A stretch of 64,000 bases of DNA from Gonatopus flavifemur (GCA_018340375.1 JAFFJZ010000001.1:44818001-44882000); one strand, 5' to 3'. Shown: positions 9,301-19,948, counted from the first letter of the stretch. Translations and numbers: made by a program. Notes: a model not told the origin generated them from the letters alone.

Positions 9301-12300
9301 TGTCATTGAGGATAAAATATTGCAAAGCATCAAATGGGATTATCGATTGACGATAATGTAATTATTGTATCATATTTTAAAAATCTCTCTGACGAATATT
9401 TCATTACAATACAGATGGCGAATATCAAACAAAATTGTCTTGGTTGTAAGTAATGATCCTTTAATTAGGGATCGGACAATTGGCTTTTCACTCGCCGCTA
9501 TTGATGGGTCGGTTTGCGCATAATTCAATAAGCAGGACTGAATAAGCCACTGAAAATATGACGGAAAAGTGAACTTCTTATTGAATTTTCAATGGATTAC
9601 CCAGTTTTATTCATTGAATAACGCATAAAATGAAGGACTCCTAGTTGGAATTATTTCTTCGAACCCTAAAACACAACACTGGGGTATTTTTGCATCCCAA
9701 GGCGTTTTGAAAGGTGTAGGTAAAGTAGGTATTGCTACATATCGACCCAGGATCTTGACCATAATTCAGTTTAGAGTTCTAAAGGGGGGAAGAGTTGATT
9801 AGAAGCGTCAATTTGCCTTCTGATTGCGACTGATAACAACGCGAAGTAAGCGTGGGGTACGAAATTACCCCAGTGTTGGGGTACCTTCGGTACTTTATGC
9901 GATTGTGTGAAGAGTCATACTTCAAAATTTGGAGGAAAATCTTGGGTTTTGCAGCTGTTTTTGCAAAATTCAAGTTCTCTGTCATTATTCGTAGTGTTTT
10001 CATGTTCAAAAAAAAAATATCTCAATTTTGTTACCAATGTAACTGATTTTACGTCCATGTTTTGTGATACGGTCAACAATCCGTTATGCAGAAGAGGGTA
10101 TTTTGCCTTTACCAAACGCTTCAAAACGTCAAAAAACACGATCCTAAGGAATGTCTGTGTGTCCATCTGTCTGTGCGTGCGTGTCCTTTTTTTTGGTTTA
10201 CCATAACTTCTCAAAGGATGCACCGATTCGAACGGATGTTCTTGCAATTCGTCCGCCTTATTAAGGACTCGAGGCCTATCGATTTTCAGAAGAATCGGAT
10301 GACGCGTTTCGGAAATATTGCGGAATATTGTTTGAGAGATTGTGATTCAGCGATCGCGCATCCCAAGTGGAAATGCTCTACACTGTAAAAAGTAATCGGA
10401 ATTTTCCTATACGCAGCATTCGGAAAATTCAGATTATGGGATGGGAAATCAATTTCCGATACATGTATATAAAATTTCCCATAAATTTAACTGAAAATTG
10501 TAAACTTTATGGGATTTTTCATATCATTTTGCAGTAAATTTCGGGAAAATCAATAAATACGGAAAATTCATAACGCATGCATGTGTTAATTACTTCCGAA
10601 CATTTATGTGAAGTTTCCCATAGAAATTTTTTACAGTGTAGTTATTGACGAGTTTTGTAACGCTTAACTAGCCAGATACTAGACACTTGCAAGTACCTCG
10701 CCAGAACCCTAAGGGGCACTTGCAAGCGTCTAGTTTTTGGCTGGTTAAACGTTACAAAACTCGTCAATTACTAGAGCATTTCTACTAGGGTTATCTTCGC
10801 TTCCTATTATCTGATTACTATGAAACTTCAGCCACGTTCCAGTTACGTTCCGCTATTTCCTATTCATGCGGTAAATGCGGACGAAAAGACTGAAAGAAAT
10901 TGGAAAATGCTTTCTCTACATTTCTCAGTATTATTCTACCAAAGACAATCGTGAAAAATTACATTTTCACATGAATAAGTGTTTTCATAACATTTACATT
11001 GACTTTCGTCCTCTTTTGAGGATCATCGATGTTTCAACTTTCACGTTCTCAAATAAATGTACTCAAATGTACTAAATGTAAATAAAAATTCTATTACATT
11101 GCCCTGGTAAAAAAAATCTCTCTGAATCTCTCTGAAATCCCTCTGAATTTCTCTGAATCTCTCTATATTTTGGGACAAATTTCAGAGAGATTCAGAGTAA
11201 TTCCAGAGTAATTCAGAGGAAGTTAGAGACTTTTCCGATAGTGATACGTTCTGAATTCTTCAACTTTCTCTGAATTTCTCCGCATATCACTGAATCCCTC
11301 AGAATTTTATATATTTAAATTCCAAAGCTCCCTCTGAATTTACCTGAATATCTCCAAATTTCTCTAAATCTCCCGGAATCTAATGTATTCGGATTTCAAA
11401 GCTTCCTCTGAATTCCTCTGAATTTCTCTGAATTCCTCTGAATCTCCGGGAATTTAATGTATTCAGATTTCAAAGCTTCCTCTGAATTCCTCTGAATCTC
11501 TCTGATTTTCTCTGAATCTCTCTGATTTTCTCTGAATCTCTCTGAATTCCTCTAAATGTCCCGGAATTTAATGTATTCAGATTTCAAAGCTTCCTCTGAA
11601 TTCCTGTGAATTTCTCTGAATCCTTCTGGATTACTCTGAATCTTTCTAAATTCCTCTGAATATTTCTAAAAAATTCCACGCAAAATTTTTCTTGATTTAT
11701 GTTCCTCTGGAAGTCTCTGAAACTTCCAGAAAGCCTCTGAGATGCAGGACCAAGAATTTTACTGAATTTGTTCCTCTCTGAATTTCCCTGCATCTCTCTT
11801 AGTTCCTCTGAATTTTTCTGAATCCTTCTGAAAAATTCGAAGCACAAGTTCTCTCAATCCACTAGTCTCTGAAATCCTCTGAACCACGCTGAATTGCTCT
11901 CAATTTCTCTGATTCTTTCTGAATCTCTCTGAAACGTGGAATTTTCAGAGAGATTCAGAGAGATTTTTTCACCAGGGTGGTGTTCTAGGTAATTGTTTCA
12001 AGTTTCCAAATGTTCGGATATTTGAAATCGGATGGAGATTCGAAAAGTTATGCCACCTTTTGCGATTTATTTTCGCTTTGAACTAATGTTTTGCAATTTT
12101 TCATCACATTTTTGCATTGAAATCCATACTATTGTCTTCGTCTTGAAAAAACGAAGAAAATTATGTGTTACAAAATTTATTTTCCATGATGAATATTTTT
12201 TGCGGGAAATCGTGTTCCAAGGCGTGGGGTACAAAAATACCCCAGTTTTGTGTTCAATAGCAAAGAAAATAAGTGTTGTGCTCTACAATTGAAAATGATC

Positions 12301-12761
12301 GATTTTTTTTTTATCTTCTTCAGATCATAACTCCTTCGAATCTTCTGCACGGCGGGGATCCTGCGACTACCTCTTCCTTTTGCGCGACTATCATTCATCA
12401 CGACTTGAGTACGTTACAAGGTTTAATCGTCGAAATCATGGCCACTGGAATTTTAACACTATTCGCTTGCGGTGTGTGGGACATTCGTAACAAGAATAAT
12501 ACAGATTCGGTGCCTTTGAGATTTGCATTTTGCGTCAGCGTTTTATGTTTCGTCTTCGCTCCGTATACCGGCTGCAGTATGAACCCTGCCAGATCATTGG
12601 CTCCTGCGATTTGGAATGGTTTCTGGATGGATCACTGGGTGTTTTGGTTGGGACCGATTCTTGGCTCTTTGATAGCTTCTTCGTTTTATCGATACGTGTT
12701 GCAACCAAAAAACAATGAAAATGAATCCATTCAAGACGCCTTAGGTGGTGTCGAAACATAA
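6164..12761 (+). CDS. Aquaporin (MIP family), insect entomoglyceroporin-like, three visible coding exons
   Basis: This encodes a membrane channel for water and possibly small solutes such as glycerol or urea. Joining 6164-6351, 6441-6584 and 12324-12761 gives about 252 residues if translation starts at the ATG at 6175. Both NPA half-helix motifs are present: HINPAIT with Asn70 on exon 2 and SMNPARS with Asn194 on exon 3. Six hydrophobic segments are visible (about 14-35, 41-59, 85-106, 138-158, 170-187, 212-232). By alignment to classical aquaporins the aromatic/arginine filter is Phe50, Cys182 (usually His), Cys191 and Arg197. Loss of that His is typical of insect entomoglyceroporins, though Ser or Ala is the usual replacement as I recall. 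Length is normal for the family. The start is uncertain: 'gattacag' before 6164 looks like an acceptor, so an upstream exon may add the N-terminus. Confidence 0.93.
6352..6440 (+). other. Aquaporin intron, 89 bp, phase 0
   Basis: GT at 6352 (gtattg) and a pyrimidine-rich acceptor 'ttttattccag' ending at 6440. Removing it joins ...MIAIQ to SIGHISGAH, which reproduces the conserved aquaporin TM2-loop B sequence without a gap. Confidence 0.9.
6441..6584 (+). CDS. Aquaporin exon B (loop B NPA and TM3)
   Basis: It has 48 codons beginning SIGHISGAHINPAIT, the highly conserved first NPA loop, and runs through TM3 to GYGALK. The donor 'aag|gtttgt' follows 6584 in phase 0. The next exon resumes with IITPSN, matching the usual family sequence at this point. 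Confidence 0.95.
7655..7720. repeat. Short GAATATTCT word tract
   Basis: 'cagaatattctgggaatatc', 'agaataatccc' and 'ataatattctgtgg' occur in tandem, ending 'tatatgggac'. The end resembles 'gttacatggg' at the edge of the 838-1005 tract, so both may derive from one family. Confidence 0.45.
7930..8053. repeat. Foldback, about 124 bp
   Basis: 'cagtggtcaga..aaacgccgac' (from 7930) pairs with 'gtcggcgttttg..ctgtgaccactg' (to 8053). The arms are about 35 bases with a few mismatches. The 70-codon frame over it is a by-product. It lies inside the large aquaporin intron. Confidence 0.6.
8394..9043. mobile_element. Foldback with TGATCATGCC words
   Basis: The ends 'cccgtgaaaaaattgttca' (8394) and 'tggacaacttttttcccgg' (to 9043) are imperfect inverted repeats. 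Within, the words 'tgatcatgcc', 'gcgtgatcag', 'aggcctaatc' and 'attgagcatgat' recur in both orientations with a more ordinary core near 8.8 kb. It has no coding potential. Lying in the aquaporin intron, it belongs to the word-iterated class. Confidence 0.65.
10360..10792. mobile_element. ATGCTCTAGTTATTGACG-family foldback, interrupted copy
   Basis: The ends are 'atcccaagtggaaatgctc' and 'gagcatttctactagggtt', and the inner arms share 'gacgagttttgtaacgctta'. The clean relative is at 38236-38375. This copy holds a second element inserted at its 'gctcTAgtt' site (10381-10638) and a longer central loop (10690-10730). Confidence 0.8.
10381..10638. mobile_element. CACTGTAAAAA-ended MITE with TA target duplication
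   Basis: The 258-bp element starts 'cactgtaaaaag' and ends 'ttttttacagtg', with TA on both sides (10379-10380, 10639-10640). The homologous uninterrupted site at 38355-38356 has a single TA, so the insertion and its 2-bp duplication can be read directly. TA duplication is typical of Tc1/mariner-type elements. The interior carries repeated 'ggaaaattc'/'gggaaattt' words. Confidence 0.85.
11102..11977. mobile_element. 876-bp element made of CTCTGAAT words, CCCTGGT ends
   Basis: It begins 'ccctggtaaaaaaaatctct' and ends 'agattttttcaccaggg', and the terminal 30 bases are inverted repeats. Nearly the whole body is 'tctctgaatt', 'cctctgaatt' and variants, in one orientation except at the right end. 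A diverged block 'tcccggaatttaatgtattcagatttcaaagcttcc' in pieces recurs three or four times with a spacing of about 60-120 bases. Related right ends occur near 33.83 and 51.54 kb. Confidence 0.75.
12324..12761 (+). CDS. Aquaporin exon C (TM4-TM6, second NPA, stop)
   Basis: 145 codons plus TAA at 12759-12761. It codes for loop C, TM4 (GLIVEIMATGILTLFACG), TM5 with Cys182 in the filter position, the second NPA loop (PYTGCSMNPARSLAP) and TM6, then a short Asn/Glu-rich C-terminal tail. The frame continues in phase 0 from exon B. Confidence 0.95.
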   Translation: MITPSNLLHGGDPATTSSFCATIIHHDLSTLQGLIVEIMATGILTLFACGVWDIRNKNNTDSVPLRFAFCVSVLCFVFAPYTGCSMNPARSLAPAIWNGFWMDHWVFWLGPILGSLIASSFYRYVLQPKNNENESIQDALGGVET

Positions 12762-12994
12762 TTACCGAGTAAGCGTTTTTTCTCTTGTTCTATTTTTCTA
12801 TTTTAGATGCACGAATCATATAATATCCGTGAGAAAATATGGAAATTTGTCGTTCATAATTGATTTTCAATTTCTTGCAGAGGGATTAATTGCATTCCAC
12901 AGGAAAGTGCGGTTCGTCATTTAGATGGGAACTCCTGATCGTGATAGCTCGTCGTTAAAGGTGAATATTTTATCGAGCGGGTCTTATGAATAAA
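12762..12994 (+). other. Aquaporin 3' UTR with probable intron 12769-12880
   Basis: Seven bases after the stop there is a consensus donor 'ga|gtaagcg' (GT at 12769), and 'tttcaatttcttgcag' ends at 12880, an excellent acceptor. Splicing would leave the protein unchanged. Because the junction lies within about 10 nt of the stop, it should not trigger nonsense-mediated decay. AATAAA at 12989-12994 is a plausible polyadenylation signal; another lies at 13847. Confidence 0.55.
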
Positions 12995-15539
12995 CCTCAA
13001 CGATGCAATAAGAGGAAAAGGAGAGTGATGGAAGATCGAGCAAATATTAGGATTCGCATGAATTTTTTCTTCGTTTAATTTATAATTACGACGACGTATC
13101 GTATTATTTGAAATATGAAATAGGAATTCATTCGAACGCGACGAAAATTGATAGTTTGAAATATGTGTTGCTGCTTGCATGAGAATTCTTCGTTAATTTT
13201 CATCATGTGAACAAGAAAAAGTATTATCACTTAGGATTCATTGTATTGAAAATCGAACCTCGTGAAGTATCATAAAATAATTATTGTTATAACTCTTTAT
13301 ATATTTTATAATCGATGAACTGTTCTTTGCTTTTTCTTTTTTCAAATAACAGACATTGCTAAGAGTATCTCAATTACGTTGTGATGAGGTTCAATGACTG
13401 CGACTATGTGTTTAAATTTGGTTATTCAATGGTCGAACTTGAAAATTTTTATGAAAATCTGTACGATCAATGAAAAACATTCAGAATAAGAATATAACAT
13501 ATAATTTGTTTCTTTTTCACACGCAATGATAGTTTAGAAATTTTTATTCATGATTGTTCAATCAAACAGATTATGCAATGGAAGTTGATATAGATATATA
13601 TTTGCACATCGCTGATAAGTTACATAACGTCAACGATAGATAACCTATATGTAAGTTCTTAATTGCAAAATTGATAGTTCATAATATCTTCTTCTATCCA
13701 AGAACGAAGAAGATACCACCATTAGAACTATTTTTGGATTCTGTTAATGGAAAAAATTACCAGCTTCGATTGTAGTAATTTTATTGAAAATTTTCCTCCA
13801 TCTCAAAATAGATTGGAATTCATTTTATTCGATTAATCGATGATTGAATAAAATTGAAGGAGAAAAGAAGAGCTATAAGTACAAAAAATTATCTCCGGTA
13901 TCGAATGTACGAGATGAAATGAGCTATTATATTATAATATTAAGCGTTACAACTAGTTGAGTGAAATGAGAAAGAAATGAGAATGGGAGAGAAAGGATTT
14001 ACCCAGATTCAGATTGGAGAGAAAATAATATATGGGTATATTCGCGAGTGCCCCCACGGTCTCTTTTTCCAACAGATGTTCGACTACAAAACACAACCCG
14101 ACGAGGTTTCAGACTAAATTTCAAGTAATTCAATTACATTTATGAATTCTGGAAATTATCCTAATCCTATGTTCCACTCGGTCGAATTAAAGTTTTAATA
14201 CCTAGTATGTGGTTGAAAATTCACGTGTATGATTCTCATATTTTCAATATACACGTATTAGACAGTATTTTTTAGGAGTTTTGTAAATATGCTTGAAATT
14301 CATTTTTCGGAATGGTAGCGTGTAAGTGATAGGATATTAAATCATATATTTTTGATACCATCAAAATTACATTGTTTTCAACAATCAAGAGTACTTAATT
14401 TTATTTTTCGAATGTATTTGTTGATGGAATAAATTTTATATTTCCTTTGATTAAACGGTGTTATCAATTTTTTTTTATTTCTACCGATTTATTGTGGTTA
14501 TGAAATTTGAATTATAAAATGATGAATGGTTGTTCTGATATTGAATTATATGCTCGATAGATGTGAGTTGAACAATGATATAATGGAATTTTTTTCACGT
14601 ATAAAGGATGGGATAAGGTGCTTTATGTGATTATTCCAACCCAAGTTGTATGTATATTGCAATTTGATGTCATTTCTGTTCCGGGAGGGAGGGTATGATG
14701 ATTTTATATACTCTTTTATATTCCTTTAATCAGCGTATTTCATATGCAATTTATTCCTCCCAATGAAATCACATGCCTTCTTGTTTATTCTCGCATTAGC
14801 ATGTCAAAATGCATACTCGGGAGTGAATCGTTAACTTTCGTGGTATGACATTAAATAAAGACGTAAAATGTCAACGAGATACCAAGGAAACATCTTATGG
14901 GTATGTTTTACTCATGAATATGGATTACATATCATAGCACGATCTTTCTGGTCTCTCTTAAAAAAAAAAATTATTGGACCACTCTTCTAATCGTCCTAAT
15001 TTGCTTTTGAATTTATATCGGTTTGAATCTCAGATCGCTTGGATTTGAGTAAATTGAGTTTTTTTCCATCAAAATGACGTTGAAACATGAGAGGTAAGTG
15101 AGTGATAAGAGAGCTTCAATGAGGAATGATCAGTCAAGCAGACGCCAATTTAATGTCCAGACCGTCGATTAAACATTGTTTTGACGCAATACGATGTCGA
15201 TTCGATATCTAATAGACGTCACTTCTCATTAGGAGATGGAAAAAAGTACCGAAGAGTGTTTTTCTGTTGTTATTATTGATTCGTTTTTCTCTGTGAAAAA
15301 GTTGTATATTGTTGTTTTAATTGAAATTTTTTTGACCTTGTCTACTAATGTTTTTCATCACTGTTGTCTTCCAGTGCTTTTTGTCTCCTCCCAATAGACC
15401 ATCCTTATTACACGTAATGTCTGAAATATGAATCTTTCAGAAATTTATACAGATATTTCTTCCTCGCTAAACCTGAAATAGTGAGCCTATTTTTGAATTT
15501 CAAGAAACTCTCACTTTTCCGGATTTGAAGAGTAAGAAA
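12995..15539. other. No gene seen; downstream of aquaporin
   Basis: A 2.5-kb AT-rich stretch with no supported exon. It could include a longer aquaporin 3' UTR up to the AATAAA at 13847-13852. No large inverted repeats were found by eye. Confidence 0.4.
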
Positions 15540-15830
15540 CCCTAATGGAAAATTCCAATACAAACCGATAGGTGTAATTTCATCGGAACCAATGGGTTTC
15601 TATCGATTTCCCGTGTCATTTCGTCACAGGCGCTATGGGTTTCTATTGGATTTCATGTGGAGATCAATATTCTGTTGGTTTTTATTGGTACAATCGGTGA
15701 AACCTCATCAATACCGATGGGAAATAATTTCCTATTGGAAAAACATGTCGTTTCGTCACAGGATCTACAGGAATCTATTGGAATATATTGGAATTTTTCA
15801 ACAGGGAACAGAACTGGGATAGAAACGTGT
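15540..15830. repeat. Degenerate repeats of 'tttctattgga' / 'tttcgtcacagg' units
   Basis: 'tgtcatttcgtcacagg' near 15614 recurs as 'tgtcgtttcgtcacagg' near 15748, each followed by 'tctattgga' after a short spacer. 'ccgataggtgtaatttcatc' near 15564 mirrors 'cggtgaaacctcatcaatac' in a looser way. It is probably another word-iterated repeat. The plus-strand frames over it are not convincing genes. Confidence 0.45.
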
Positions 15831-17680
15831 ATCAATAATGCTATTATATTGGTGACTTGCATGCCAAGACATCCTGATGTCTGGAAGCCTAACGAGAGAG
15901 TGATTTCAGCGCAATTTGGGAGGGAATTTAAACACCTTTACGCTGTGTTCGTTTCAATTTCCGCTTCCTGGAATTTCGATTTTCCCCAGAGAATATTCGC
16001 ATCATATTACCAAGATGTTTGAAGATGAAACATTCTCATCAGTGGCAGATCAAGGTGGCATAATCATGTTTACTTTCCATGTATCTTCTCGATTCGAACG
16101 AAGTTCATGATAATACGTTGACGGCATGTTCTGCTAAAAAATATTCAGAGCACGTTTTTCTATCTAAAATACTTCAAAACATTGAGAGGATACAATTAGA
16201 CTTTTGAGGTCGAATGTAAATTCATTGTACATAAATTCACGTTCATGGAAAGTTTAATGGACCTTCAAATGGCTAGACGTTCAATCTACCTCTATTGAAC
16301 ATTCTTTGAATCTTCGTATTTTATTGCGGTATCTGATAGATATTCAAAATAGACCTGACATCAATCTAGGAGATCCCTGTTACGGTGTAGCCATCGTAGA
16401 TTAGAAGGATACAAAAGTTATCTATGATTCTTTTCGTACTAAAAAAAAACTTCGAATTTCAAGTGTTAAAACTGGGTGGATTCATGACTCGAACAAATTT
16501 TTACTGCAAAACTTCGAAATTAGATTCTTCAGACAACTATTTAGGATTTTGTGGATACCCTGAATAGTTCTTTTGTTATAAACAATGCCATATAAAAATT
16601 CAGCAGTGTCGTGAGTCTGATTCAGTCCTGCTGACCATTGGCAAAGCTTTGGGAGAAAGCTTGACCGAGGTCTCGATAAATGATAATGCCGTTCCAGCAG
16701 TTGACGAACCTCAATCAATTCTGATGTTTAGGGAAACAGTGGCGAGAGATCACCAACTCTGGTGCAAACTTGGCTCTATGATTTTGTCACGGTGGCTGAT
16801 ATAAAATATTCCTCTCAAAATTCCTTCTTGGAAAGCGAAAACGCTGCAAGTCTAACAACGGCGAGGATTCCATTTTGAAAGAATGAATTTCATTTTTCTA
16901 TTGAAGTGAAATTCTAACTCGCTTCAAACAGTGTAATTCCACCTCTTTATAAAAGTGAAATTCTCACCCTCATCGGACTTGCAGTATTTTCACTCTTTAG
17001 AAGTTGATTTTACTTTCAAGAAATTCAGGGAGTTGCTATGGGACTGATGTTGGTTCAGGTTTTAATTGGTACAGGCAAAAACTGACTTCAATGCTGTTCA
17101 TTCACAATTTCCACAGCCAACCCTGCTATGAGAATACCATATTGCCATATTGTCAATCCACGATGGCTCAGTAGAAATACCCTATTTTTGGCTCGTATGC
17201 TTGGCCCAAGCCATTAACCGTTATGAGCAATAGTGGAATCCCCGAATTTTGATCTGGAATGTTCCAACGCTGTTTTTCTGGAGTTTCGAACTTCTTTTGT
17301 ATGGTGACATGACATTTTTTTCGGTAAAATCAATATTCCAAACAGATCCGATGTATTAATCTGGCTATTTTCATACATAATCGAAGGAAATTTGAAACAA
17401 AATAGGAACAAATATTTTTCACAGCGCATTGATCTTATATTACAATCCCGTTCATAAAACTTCGGTTGATTCTACTATTTTGAAGAAACGACATGTAAAA
17501 ATTTGATCATATGGTTATAAGATAAGATAAAGATGTAATTAATTTTTCCAATGCTTTGCCAAATACATGAAACTGACTCTAGTAGGAGTTATTATAAATT
17601 TATACCCATCGTGTTGTAATCCCTGTAACATGCTTTTCCACGTACACGTATCTGTGTTTCCAACATAATACAGGGGCTGA
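15831..17680. other. No gene seen; GTGAAATT word tract at 16890-17030
   Basis: No supported exon. At 16890-17030 'aagtgaaattct', 'cagtgtaattcc' and 'gattttactttcaag' recur in both orientations, giving a weak foldback of the same general design as the other word-iterated repeats. Confidence 0.35.
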
Positions 17681-17999
17681 ATTTGTATATCAAATGAAGT
17701 ATCTATCACTGTAAAAAATTGCTTTCAAAATTTCATATGAATTTATGCGAAGCAATTAACATATGAATTTTGTATTGATTTCCAAAACTTTTCTGACTTT
17801 TCATATGGAATTCCATGATATCTCATACAGAATTATGATTTTTCATGCATTTTTATATGAATTTTGATAGATTTTGCAGTAAATTTCATGAATTCGTCGT
17901 TGAACTTGATTCCAATTACAAGTTTCAGAATTTTCATGTTCATCTGAGGTGAGAAATTTCAGAATACTCTTTACAGTGTAGTATTTGTATATCAAATGA
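17681..17999. mobile_element. TTCATATGAATT-word foldback between 17-bp direct repeats
   Basis: An element with ends 'cactgtaaaaaatt' (17707) and 'tttacagtg' (to 17978) has an interior of 'catatgaattt', 'tcatatggaatt' and mirror words. It is bracketed by a perfect 17-bp direct repeat, 'atttgtatatcaaatga', at 17681-17697 and 17983-17999. The ends match the TA-inserting element at 10381. TA is seen on the right only; the left has AT. Confidence 0.7.
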
Positions 18000-18580
18000 T
18001 TATTTTCTGGCTGTCGGATTATGACCTTAGATTTGACCTTGAAAATAACTTTGAAATCCCAAAAGAACTCGGATCAAACAGACTGATTTTAGGTTCATCT
18101 TAGATGAATTCACATCGAACGAACATTCAATGCACCTCCAATGCCCATAGCTTTATTTTAGGTTCAACGAAAGATCCAAAGTTTGTTGAAATCTCATGTT
18201 CTTCTAGGCAGATGATTTCAAGGGAAGGTAGATCTTTTTTGGACGGCACCCCATTTTTTTGACCCCAGGAACATGAAGAGCAATGAATTCTACATCCGGA
18301 TAGGGCTCCACACGCTTCTAACTTTGGCCGTTGAAGGCCACATCAAGGTCAAACACTTGTTCGGGGGCTGAATTTCTAATAGCTTTACTTTCTGGAAAAT
18401 GGTGTCACTCATGGAATTGTGGAGCTCAATAGGAAGTATTTCACTTCGTCTTGGCTCTAAATCTCAAGGTGATGAGTCCAAGTTATATTAAGGTTAAATC
18501 ATGTCTCAAGATATATCTTATAAGAACCTATATTTTTGACCCACGAATGTGAAGATTGTGAAAGTGAGTATTTGGCCATG
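18000..18580. other. No gene seen
   Basis: Ordinary-complexity sequence without a supported exon. 'aaggttaaa' and 'aaggtcaaacac' recur loosely between here and 18.84 kb, suggesting an old repeat. Confidence 0.35.
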
Positions 18581-18582
18581 AT

Positions 18583-18763
18583 CCCACAAAGCACGCTGGT
18601 CCCGATGTGATCAGAATTCTTTGTGAATTCTTTGTGGGATTTTTCAAGAGTCCTTGTTATGACAGGTGAGAATAAATTCTTTATGAATCCCTGGTATTCG
18701 AATAGAATTCTTCCGGGACTGACAAAACGAGAGTTTATTTGGGACAAGCCTGTGCTGTTTGGG
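18583..18763. mobile_element. CCCA-ended foldback, GAATTCTTTGTG words, AT duplication
   Basis: The ends 'cccacaaagcacgctgg' and 'aagcctgtgctgtttggg' are inverted repeats, with AT on both sides (18581-18582 and 18764-18765). The inside repeats 'gaattctttgtg'/'aattctttatgaat'. It shares its ends with elements near 57.95, 58.35, 59.07 and 62.58 kb. Confidence 0.7.
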
Positions 18764-18895
18764 ATATTTTGAACCTTGATTCCACCCATGATTTGAAATT
18801 CATGCGTAAAGGCGGAATCAAGGTTAAACCTTGTTTGAAAAAATCCATCTAGACTGCTGAACCTGTGACGGTATAATGAATTATACTAATAAAAA

Positions 18896-19156
18896 CACTG
18901 AGAGGGAAAAAAAACTGAAAAACAATTCGTCAAACCAAATAAATAGTTTATTTGTCCTCTGTCCAAAGCACTCTCTTGGGGATTAATGAGCTATCTAATC
19001 AAATCAAATGATGGAATCCTTGCCCCAGATAAATTGGTCTTTCAAATGAATATAATTTATTCGCCACAAGTGATTAATTTTTGCATCCAGTTGAATATTT
19101 AATTCCTACGAATGGATATTTTATGGGGAGAGGACAAATCAATGTTTTTTTCCAGT
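18896..19156. repeat. CACTG-ended foldback with AATAAA/TTTATT words
   Basis: 'cactgagagggaaaaaaaac' at 18896 is mirrored by 'gtttttttccagtg' ending 19156. 'gtttatttgtcctc' near 18945 mirrors 'gagaggacaaatca' near 19129. The interior is worn. Confidence 0.45.
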
Positions 19157-19948
19157 GTGTGCTGGGGCTAAGAGTCATCTAAGTGTAACAAAGAGTCAGC
19201 TAGGCGTAACTTGTGAGGGAATTTGAACATTTTCACGCTTCATTTGTTGCTTCCTTCAGTTTTGGATTTTTACCAGGGCCCGTGTGGAAATTAATTCTTG
19301 GTGGCAGTTTGGGCCAAACTAGGCGTCCTTATTCTATTCCAGACCTCATTTTGGTTACCCTTGCAGGGCGATTTTTCATGATAGCAACAGAATCAGCCGC
19401 ATCTTCACATCGCAATATTTATTATTCAATTCTCTCCGTGTATTTGTTTTTATGCATTTTTTAACTATTCCAAACGATTTCTATCGTTTTCTTTTTTCAG
19501 GGTACAATATTACACTGAGAAAACTGTTTAGTTACAGGAACCATAAACCACATCGAATAAAAAATTTGAGTTCGTATTTTTAGCCACGACAAATAAACAG
19601 AAATTGTCTCCTCCAATAAAAAATCTACTTCCATCCGGGTGAAAATTTCCGCGATTGAAAATCGGGCCATCCAGACTCGGACTCTGATCTTTCTTGACCC
19701 AGATCACTCCAACTTGGGTCCGAACCGAGCCTCGAATGGGCCGATTTGCATTCCGATCCGGGTAATTTGATTTGAATAGATATGATGACTTGGTCTGACC
19801 AAGGCAGGGAAAGCAGGACAACACAGGGCTTGCTATGTTAGAGAACTGACATCGCTCGGTTTGCTATAGTTGTAACTTTTTCAATATTTCCGGTAACTCA
19901 TGTTGATACTTCCGCACAAGACTGCATCCTGTACTATACAGGGTGACC
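19157..19948. other. No gene seen; remnant 'cccgtgtggaaattaatt' at 19279
   Basis: The motif at 19279 matches the end of the element at 29898-30154 and a remnant at 26347, so it is probably part of a decayed copy. A 98-codon minus-strand frame (19528-19824) has no recognisable domain. Confidence 0.35.

Larger units (their letters stand above)
9670..12254. mobile_element. 2.6-kb composite bounded by ACTGGGGTATTTTTG inverted ends
   Basis: 'aacacaacactggggtattt' near 9670 is mirrored by 'aaataccccagttttgtgtt' ending at 12254, and both ends continue into a 'ccaaggcg' motif. The interior near 10.04-10.33 kb is ordinary-complexity sequence with a 'gtctgtgtgtccatctgtctg' run, resembling decayed mobile DNA. 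The segments at 10360-10792 and 11102-11977 are separate later insertions. I see no transposase. The pairing may also come from two copies of a small hairpin, since 9852-9885 repeats the 'ggggta..tacccc' motif. Confidence 0.4.
6585..12323 (+). other. Aquaporin intron of 5.7 kb, filled with transposon-derived repeats
   Basis: The donor is 'gtttgt' at 6585. The acceptor is a long T-rich tract ending 'tatcttcttcag' at 12323. Stretches 6585-7600 and 9044-9665 show nothing but AT-rich unique-looking sequence. Much of the remainder consists of foldback elements listed separately (7655, 7930, 8394, 9670-12254). No alternative exon with family similarity was found inside. Confidence 0.9.

Noticed and set aside
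10040..10350. CTGTCTGTGTGTCC-type segment considered as part of a retroelement or viral gene
   Set aside because: No reverse transcriptase, integrase, capsid or other protein motif can be read in any frame.
11584..11847. 87-codon minus-strand frame rich in Glu/Arg/Asn
   Set aside because: It is the translation of CTCTGAAT repeat units; the periodic peptide follows from the repeat.
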